Positions 35,315 to 39,742 of a stretch of DNA of 39,742 nt are shown here, piece after piece. Numbering within the stretch: position 1 is the stretch's first letter; each line of letters opens with the position of its first letter. The position numbers and the translations under genes are program-made. The notes beneath the pieces were generated by a model. It was not told where the DNA came from. It saw only the letters and a list, made by a program, of their open reading frames with translations, and made no database searches. This DNA is from an uncultured Pelagibacteraceae bacterium (GTDB taxonomy: Bacteria > Pseudomonadota > Alphaproteobacteria > Pelagibacterales > Pelagibacteraceae): contig CACDSY010000007.1 of assembly GCA_902555585.1 (NCBI GenBank), forward strand, positions 1-39,742. Reading direction: 5' to 3'.

Positions 35315-36238
35315 TTGATTTTGTCAAAGCTAAATTATATTAAAATTTATGGCCATAGAGGCGCTAGAGGAGATCTTCCTGAAAATACTTTAGAAAGTTT
35401 TAAATATTTATTTAAAAACAATATTAATGCATACGAAACAGATATTTTGATTTCCAAAGATCTTATTCCTGTGATTACACATGACTTTAGATTAGATCCA
35501 AGTTTTACAAAAGATAATGAGGGAAATTGGATAACGGATGAAAATATAATAATATTTGACTTAAGTTACGATGAGCTTTTAAAATTTGATGTTGGGTCTT
35601 TAAATAAATTATCTAGATATGGAAGAAGATTTGTTAATCAAAAAACTTTAGAAAATCAAAAGATACCAAAACTTTCTGAGTTATTAGAATTATCTTCAAA
35701 AAACAAATCTGAAAATTTATTAATAAATTTAGAAATTAAATCTACACCTGACGAGGAAAATTTAACTCCAACCCCAGAGGAAATGGTAAAACTTGTTATG
35801 AAAGAAGTAAATAAATCAAATTTACAAAATAAAATAATCATTTCTTCATTTGATTGGAGAACACTGACAGAAATCAAAAATCTTTACCCTGAAATTTCAA
35901 GAGCTTATTTAAGTTTTCTACAAAAGGCAGGAATTAAAATTAAAAATACAATTTACAATAGATCTCCATGGATGAGTTACTTACCTTTTTTTGAAAAATA
36001 TGAATTACCAAAAATTATAAAATCACAAGGTGGAAAAGCTTTGCATCCATACCATAAAGATATTACAAAAAAACTAGTAGATATTTCTCATCAAGAAGAT
36101 TTGCCAGTGAACGTTTGGACAGTTAATGAAGAGAACGATATGTTAAAAATGATTGAGTATGGTGTAGATGGTATCATGACAGACTATCCATTAAGGCTGA
36201 AAGAACTTTGTGACAAAGAAAATATAAACTGGTTTTAG
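35315..36238 (+). CDS. ugpQ: glycerophosphodiester phosphodiesterase
   Basis: Hydrolyses glycerophosphodiesters to glycerol-3-phosphate and an alcohol. The 307 residues have the GDPD catalytic signature: IYGHRGARGDLPENTLESF (His and Arg of HRGA, Glu of PENT), then YETDILISKDLIPVITHD (Glu, Asp, His). The C-terminal end is NVWTVNEENDMLKMIEYGVD followed by GIMTDYPLRLK. There is no signal peptide, so it acts in the cytoplasm on imported substrate. The start is a TTG at 35315 (another TTG follows at 35321) without an obvious ribosome binding site, 2 bases after ugpC, so translation is probably coupled. Confidence 0.93.
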   Translation: MILSKLNYIKIYGHRGARGDLPENTLESFKYLFKNNINAYETDILISKDLIPVITHDFRLDPSFTKDNEGNWITDENIIIFDLSYDELLKFDVGSLNKLSRYGRRFVNQKTLENQKIPKLSELLELSSKNKSENLLINLEIKSTPDEENLTPTPEEMVKLVMKEVNKSNLQNKIIISSFDWRTLTEIKNLYPEISRAYLSFLQKAGIKIKNTIYNRSPWMSYLPFFEKYELPKIIKSQGGKALHPYHKDITKKLVDISHQEDLPVNVWTVNEENDMLKMIEYGVDGIMTDYPLRLKELCDKENINWF

Positions 36239-36247
36239 TTTATTTTA

Positions 36248-36967
36248 ATGGATTTAAATATAGTTAATAACCAAGAACAATTTTTAGCAGGTAAACTTAG
36301 AGGGTATACTTTAAAAGGTGCAGAAAATAAATTTGACGATAAAGGAAAACCTTTACCATTTCCAGGGTGCACAATAATTTGTAATATTCCTCTTAATACA
36401 TATTTATCCGATCAAATTATTGGTTTTCAAAAAAAATTAGAAAATTTTAATCCTGAAAAAACTTATTCCTATTTACCACCATCAAGTTTTCATATGACAT
36501 TATTTGACTGTTGTAATTTAAATACAAAAAATACTTATTATTGGCCAACAGATATAGATCTTGATATGGATTACAAAGATATAGCTATTCAATTAAATAA
36601 AAGAATTGAAAACTATAATTTTCCAAAAGAAATCAATTTAAAACTAAAAACATTTTTTGGAGGTTACAGCATTGTTTTAGAACCCTTTTCTGAGGAGGAC
36701 GAAAAAATTTTAAGAAATTGTAGAGATGAACTAAGTAATTTATTGAAAATTAAATTTGAAAATCATCAAAGATATACTTTCCATGTTACATTAGCTTATA
36801 TCTTGAGACAACTTAATGAAACTGAAATAAAAAATTTAACTAAATTTAATAAACAATTATCCTCTGATTTTAATAAAAAAATTCCAAAAATTACTTTCAC
36901 AAAACCTGAAATGTGCACCTTTAAAAACATGCTGGAGTTTGAAAGTATTAATCCTTCTAGCCTGTAA
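36248..36967 (+). CDS. 2H phosphoesterase superfamily protein (DUF1868-like), end of ugp operon
   Basis: The 239 residues hold two His-x-Thr motifs, SSFHMTLFD (His82, Thr84) and YTFHVTLAYI (His179, Thr181), about 97 residues apart. This is the arrangement that defines 2H phosphoesterases (RNA ligase/cyclic phosphodiesterase fold). The N-terminal GNP-like start and FPGCTIICNIP resemble DUF1868 proteins, as far as I recognise. These enzymes open cyclic phosphodiesters. Located 9 bases after ugpQ in the same orientation, it may handle a cyclic glycerophosphate or similar product of diester breakdown. That substrate is inference. No signal peptide is seen. Confidence 0.72.
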   Translation: MDLNIVNNQEQFLAGKLRGYTLKGAENKFDDKGKPLPFPGCTIICNIPLNTYLSDQIIGFQKKLENFNPEKTYSYLPPSSFHMTLFDCCNLNTKNTYYWPTDIDLDMDYKDIAIQLNKRIENYNFPKEINLKLKTFFGGYSIVLEPFSEEDEKILRNCRDELSNLLKIKFENHQRYTFHVTLAYILRQLNETEIKNLTKFNKQLSSDFNKKIPKITFTKPEMCTFKNMLEFESINPSSL

Positions 36968-37042
36968 TAGTTTTTACTTATAGATATTCTTCATTATTAT
37001 TTTAATCTTTGATTTTCAATAAATTTTTAAAAACTGATTTAG

Positions 37043-37076
37043 AAAATTGACCTTAAATCTTATAGGTTCAATTTTT
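37043..37076. terminator. probable bidirectional terminator between the ugp operon and aqpS
   Basis: AAAATTGACC (37043-37052) pairs with GG and TCAATTTT (37065-37075) with one bulged T and a 12-base A/T loop, followed by Ts to 37076. On the opposite strand the same stem is followed by TTTTCT. It ends at the base before the aqpS stop, in the gap between convergent genes, where a shared terminator is expected. Confidence 0.55.
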
Positions 37077-37754
37077 CTACGAGATAGTTTTATCTCTTGT
37101 CCTGTTATTGAAAAGCATTTTTTTAGCCACAAATACAGCAAAAAGTGCACCGATAATTTCTGCTAATATATAAACTGGAGTATACATATAATTAATTCCA
37201 GTAAAACTTTCTGTAAATGTTCTCGCTATTGCTACAGCAGGATTTGCAAATGATGTAGATGATGTAAACCAATAACCAGCAGTGATATAAAAAGCAACAC
37301 ATGAGGCCACTACCACACTTCCTTTCTTTAATGATCCAAAAATTATCAGTATCAATCCAAATGTTGCTACAATTTCAGATGTAAATATATTTATTCCGTC
37401 CCTTGATTTTGTTGATAATTCAAAAATTTGATGTTCGAAAAAGAAATTGGCAAGTGCTACACCTAACAAACAACCTAAAATTTGCGCAGATATATATGTG
37501 GGTAATAAATTTCCTTTTAATTTTTTTGTAAGAAACATTGCTAGACTTACAAATGGATTAAAATGTGCTCCTGAAACATCACTAAAAACAGTTACTAGCA
37601 CAAAAAGTCCTGCGCCAGTTGCTATAGTATTGGCTAAAAGCATAATACCTGTGTCATTTGTAAGATTTTCAGCCATTATTCCTGAGCCAACAATAATCAT
37701 TACAAGGAAACAACTACCAATAAACTCTCCAAGAAAAAACTTACTATATTTCAT
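37077..37754 (-). CDS. aqpS: aquaporin/glycerol-facilitator family channel (AqpS-like), with arsC
   Basis: A MIP-family membrane channel of 225 residues with six hydrophobic segments and both pore motifs. The first is changed to NPF (GAHFNPFVSL, Asn66-Phe68) instead of NPA; the second is normal (SFANPAVAIAR, Asn171-Ala173). It overlaps the upstream arsC by 11 bases, so the two form one operon. In Sinorhizobium an aquaporin (AqpS) next to arsC lets arsenite leave the cell, replacing the ArsB pump. The same role is the best inference here. Glycerol transport for the neighbouring glycerol-phosphate genes is the alternative. Confidence 0.82.
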   Translation of the reverse strand: MKYSKFFLGEFIGSCFLVMIIVGSGIMAENLTNDTGIMLLANTIATGAGLFVLVTVFSDVSGAHFNPFVSLAMFLTKKLKGNLLPTYISAQILGCLLGVALANFFFEHQIFELSTKSRDGINIFTSEIVATFGLILIIFGSLKKGSVVVASCVAFYITAGYWFTSSTSFANPAVAIARTFTESFTGINYMYTPVYILAEIIGALFAVFVAKKMLFNNRTRDKTIS

Positions 37755-38199
37755 AATTTTTTATCCAATCATTAATTCTTGTTTCTAAATTGGAATAAGT
37801 TTTATGTATTTCTGTTGAAATCAGCTCTTCTTTATTTGGTTTATCACTCTTCTCTAACTCATTAATGATATAAACAGGATCTTCAATATCCCAATGAACT
37901 ATTTTTTCAGGGGATGGCCAGACTGGACAAACTTCATTACTAGCATTGTTACATACAGTAAATACCTGATCAAAGGTTGTTTTCTCATTCAAGAATTTGT
38001 TGAAGTTTTTTGATGACAGATTTTTTGTATCAAAATTATTTTCATTTAGATACTTAATGACATATTTATTAATTATTCCAGATGGTTTGCTACCCGCACT
38101 GTAACCAATAAATTTATTTTTATGAAATTTATTAACTACACTTTCGGCCAATATGCTTCTGTGAGAATTGCCAGTACAAACAAATAAAAGTTTTTTCAT
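37744..38199 (-). CDS. arsC: arsenate reductase, low-molecular-weight phosphatase type
   Basis: Reduces arsenate to arsenite in the cytoplasm. The 151 residues have the phosphatase P-loop CTGNSHRS (Cys8, five residues, Arg14) and the two later redox cysteines in VCNNASNEVCPVWP (Cys83 and Cys91). These three cysteines are the ones needed for the relay in thioredoxin-linked ArsC, and they rule out a plain tyrosine phosphatase. It is first in the arsC-aqpS operon and divergent from the phnZ-like gene with 95 bases between. Arsenate enters through phosphate transporters, so its place among phosphate-scavenging genes makes sense. Confidence 0.9.
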   Translation of the reverse strand: MKKLLFVCTGNSHRSILAESVVNKFHKNKFIGYSAGSKPSGIINKYVIKYLNENNFDTKNLSSKNFNKFLNEKTTFDQVFTVCNNASNEVCPVWPSPEKIVHWDIEDPVYIINELEKSDKPNKEELISTEIHKTYSNLETRINDWIKNYEI

Positions 38200-38257
38200 T
38201 TTTAACTTTTATTACTATAAAATATTTTTTCTATACTTAATGAGTACTAAATCTAAA

Positions 38258-38275
38258 TTGTAATAAAACTGAAAC
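38258..38275 (+). promoter_or_regulatory. candidate Pho box upstream of the phnZ-like gene
   Basis: TTGTAAT (38258-38264) and CTGAAAC (38269-38275), separated by AAAA, fit the 7+4+7 pattern found before pstS and phnX with one deviation in the second half-site. It ends only 19 bases before the first ATG, so the transcript leader would be very short or absent. Confidence 0.6.
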
Positions 38276-38294
38276 ATTTTTAATTTAAAAGAAT

Positions 38295-38849
38295 ATGATG
38301 GATAACATGTCAAATATTGCCAATTTATTTAAAATTATAGAAGAAATTGGATCAGACAAACAATATGGAAATGAAAAAGTTTCACAACTAGAACATGCAA
38401 TTCAATGCGCATTATTGGCAAAAAAAAATAATGAAAACCATTTTTTTATTACTGCAGCCCTATTCCATGATATTGGTCACTTAATTAATAATGACAAAGA
38501 AGCCATAAAAAAAGGAATAGATAAAAAGCATGAAAATTCAGGATCTCTTTTTCTTTCTAGATTTTTTCCAGAAGATGTTACAATATTAATTAAAGGACAT
38601 GTTCCGGCTAAAAGATATTTGGTTTATTGTGAAAAAGGTTATTATGAGTCTTTATCTATTGCTTCAAAACGAAGTTTAGATGTCCAAGGAGGAAGTTTTT
38701 CCAAAGAGGAAGCAAACGAATTTATTAAACAACCTTTTATGCAAGATGCAGTTAGATTAAGAAAATATGATGATCTTGCTAAAATTGAAAATTTAGAAAT
38801 TCCAAATATAAATTATTTTTACAAACACGTAGAGAGAAGCTTTAAATAA
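38295..38849 (+). CDS. phnZ: PhnZ-like HD-domain di-iron oxygenase (phosphonate cleavage)
   Basis: PhnZ oxidatively cleaves the C-P bond of 2-amino-1-hydroxyethylphosphonate, giving glycine and phosphate. The 184 residues match it along their length. Likely iron ligands are His34 (QLEHAIQCA), His58-Asp59 (ALFHDIGH), His79 (KKHENSG), His102 (GHVPAKRYLV) and Asp159 (RKYDD). Tyr24 and Glu27 in QYGNEK sit where PhnZ has its lid residues. YYESLSIASKRSLDVQGGSF is also family-typical. Starting at the first ATG gives numbering almost equal to PhnZ; in-frame ATGs at 38298 and 38307 are alternatives. The hydroxylase partner PhnY is not in the window. Related enzymes act on hydroxymethylphosphonate or trimethylaminoethylphosphonate, so the substrate is open. 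A candidate Pho box lies just upstream. Confidence 0.82.
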   Translation: MMDNMSNIANLFKIIEEIGSDKQYGNEKVSQLEHAIQCALLAKKNNENHFFITAALFHDIGHLINNDKEAIKKGIDKKHENSGSLFLSRFFPEDVTILIKGHVPAKRYLVYCEKGYYESLSIASKRSLDVQGGSFSKEEANEFIKQPFMQDAVRLRKYDDLAKIENLEIPNINYFYKHVERSFK

Positions 38850-39742
38850 ACTTTTTTTTGTTTAAAAAAATTGCTGTCGAGTTACCAAATATTGCTAAAA
38901 CAAAAAATACTAATATTAACAAATCATATCCTCCTACATTCCATACCAACGAACCAATCCATGGACCAGCAATACTACCAATCATATATTGCAAAGCTAA
39001 AATACCATGAATATTGCCAAAGTTTTTTTGGCCAAAAGTATCATTTTGAACCAAAGGTTTTAAAATAGCCATACTGCCATATGCTGAACTATTAAATAAA
39101 ACAAATAAAAATGCTAAGTAATGATTAATATTTATAAAGTATAAAAATATCATTCCAACTACCATCGAGTAAAAACAAATTACAAATAATTTTAAATTTG
39201 ACTTATCACCTCCATATATCATAACTAAAATTCTACCTATTACTTGTCCTGGTCCAAACAGAGATGCTGTCAATACAGCTTGGGATAGACTCATCCCTTT
39301 TTCCTGCAACATTGGAATTACATGAGTTGTAATAGCACCAATATTAAATCCAATAACAAACAATGAAAAACTAAATAACCAAAATCTATAATCTTTAAGT
39401 ATTATTTTAAGCTTTGAATTTTGATCTGTTTTCTTTTCAATTTTTTTAAATTCTTTTATAATTATATTTTTGAAACCAAAATAATTAGCTGGTGAACTAA
39501 TCAATATATTTAATATTCCAAAAATAAATACAGTAAACCTCCAGTCATATTGTTCTGTTAAATAAGTAGCAGTAGGAAATGTGTATGTGCTTGCAAATCC
39601 AGCAAATAAAGTAATTATTGCAATAGATGTTTTGGCCTTTGATTTTAAATTAATAGTAATGACACTAAAAAGCATCGTATAAAGACAGCCACCCGAGGTT
39701 GCACTGACAAGTATCCAAGCAAGTAAAAATCCACCATATGTA
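38842..39742 (-). CDS. MFS transporter, C-terminal part (5' end outside window)
   Basis: A Major Facilitator membrane transporter. The frame is open to the right edge of the window, so the start lies beyond it; an ATG at 39675 is internal, because hydrophobic sequence continues upstream of it. About 300 residues are visible, with roughly nine membrane segments, the inner loop between halves (lysine-rich, FKKIEKKTDQNSKLK) and the second-half ITTHVIPMLQEKGMS and GPGQVIGRIL segments. This resembles the oxalate/formate or monocarboxylate antiporter-like MFS group. The substrate is unknown. Its 3' end overlaps the phnZ-like gene by 8 bases. Confidence 0.85.
   Translation of the reverse strand, partial: TYGGFLLAWILVSATSGGCLYTMLFSVITINLKSKAKTSIAIITLFAGFASTYTFPTATYLTEQYDWRFTVFIFGILNILISSPANYFGFKNIIIKEFKKIEKKTDQNSKLKIILKDYRFWLFSFSLFVIGFNIGAITTHVIPMLQEKGMSLSQAVLTASLFGPGQVIGRILVMIYGGDKSNLKLFVICFYSMVVGMIFLYFININHYLAFLFVLFNSSAYGSMAILKPLVQNDTFGQKNFGNIHGILALQYMIGSIAGPWIGSLVWNVGGYDLLILVFFVLAIFGNSTAIFLNKKKFI

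Noticed and set aside
39673..39675. ATG at 39675 as the start of the MFS transporter
   Set aside because: The frame continues upstream to the window edge with membrane-type sequence, so the gene is cut by the window.

Overview
The window looks like a piece of a streamlined, very AT-rich marine alphaproteobacterial genome of the SAR11 clade (Candidatus Pelagibacter). The signs are the extreme A+T codon use, intergenic gaps that are nearly all under 200 bases with many TAATG/ATGA stop-start overlaps, and the gene order trkH - tRNA-Arg - yhdWXYZ. The organism assignment rests on gene content and order recognised from memory, not on a database search. No gene-free stretch exceeds 300 bases, and I see no insertion sequence, prophage, CRISPR array or rRNA.

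Layout. 1-5.1 kb: the end of a potassium transporter gene (trkH), tRNA-Arg(UCU) and a general L-amino-acid ABC importer (yhdWXYZ). 5.2-11.5 kb: an XRE-type regulator, tRNA-Asn and tRNA-Cys on the minus strand, then a tightly packed valS-ilvD-manC run. ilvD carries a GC-rich patch unlike its surroundings. 11.6-12.9 kb: a tiny lysine-rich protein and a YegS/diacylglycerol-kinase-like lipid kinase, both on the minus strand. 12.9-26.9 kb: a phosphate-starvation block. It holds plcP-agt (phospholipid to glycolipid remodelling), phoR, an unknown exported protein, pstS-pstC-pstA-pstB-phoU-phoB, then sixA (minus) and ppk-ppx (polyphosphate). 27-39.7 kb: a frameshifted Nudix gene, a TPR protein, a phosphonoacetaldehyde-hydrolase-like gene (phnX), a short glpD, an ugpB-A-E-E-C-Q glycerol-3-phosphate/glycerophosphodiester operon with two ugpE copies and a trailing 2H-phosphoesterase gene, an aquaporin-arsC arsenate pair, a PhnZ-like HD-domain phosphonate oxygenase and the end of an MFS transporter gene.

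How it fits together. Most of the right two thirds concerns phosphorus. PhoR/PhoB/PhoU sense scarcity and Pst imports phosphate. PlcP and Agt replace membrane phospholipids with glycolipids. Ugp, UgpQ and GlpD take up and use glycerol phosphates. PhnX- and PhnZ-like enzymes would release phosphate from phosphonates, and Ppk/Ppx store and release polyphosphate. ArsC plus the aquaporin would deal with arsenate that enters as a phosphate mimic. I find a shared DNA motif, 7-base half-sites close to (C/T)TGTAA(C/T) repeated every 11 bases. It lies upstream of pstS, phnX, ugpB and phnZ, with a weaker version before plcP, and I read it as this organism's Pho box. A second recurring theme is a hairpin directly after each of the three ABC binding-protein genes (yhdW, pstS, ugpB), before the permease genes. 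This probably makes more binding protein than permease.
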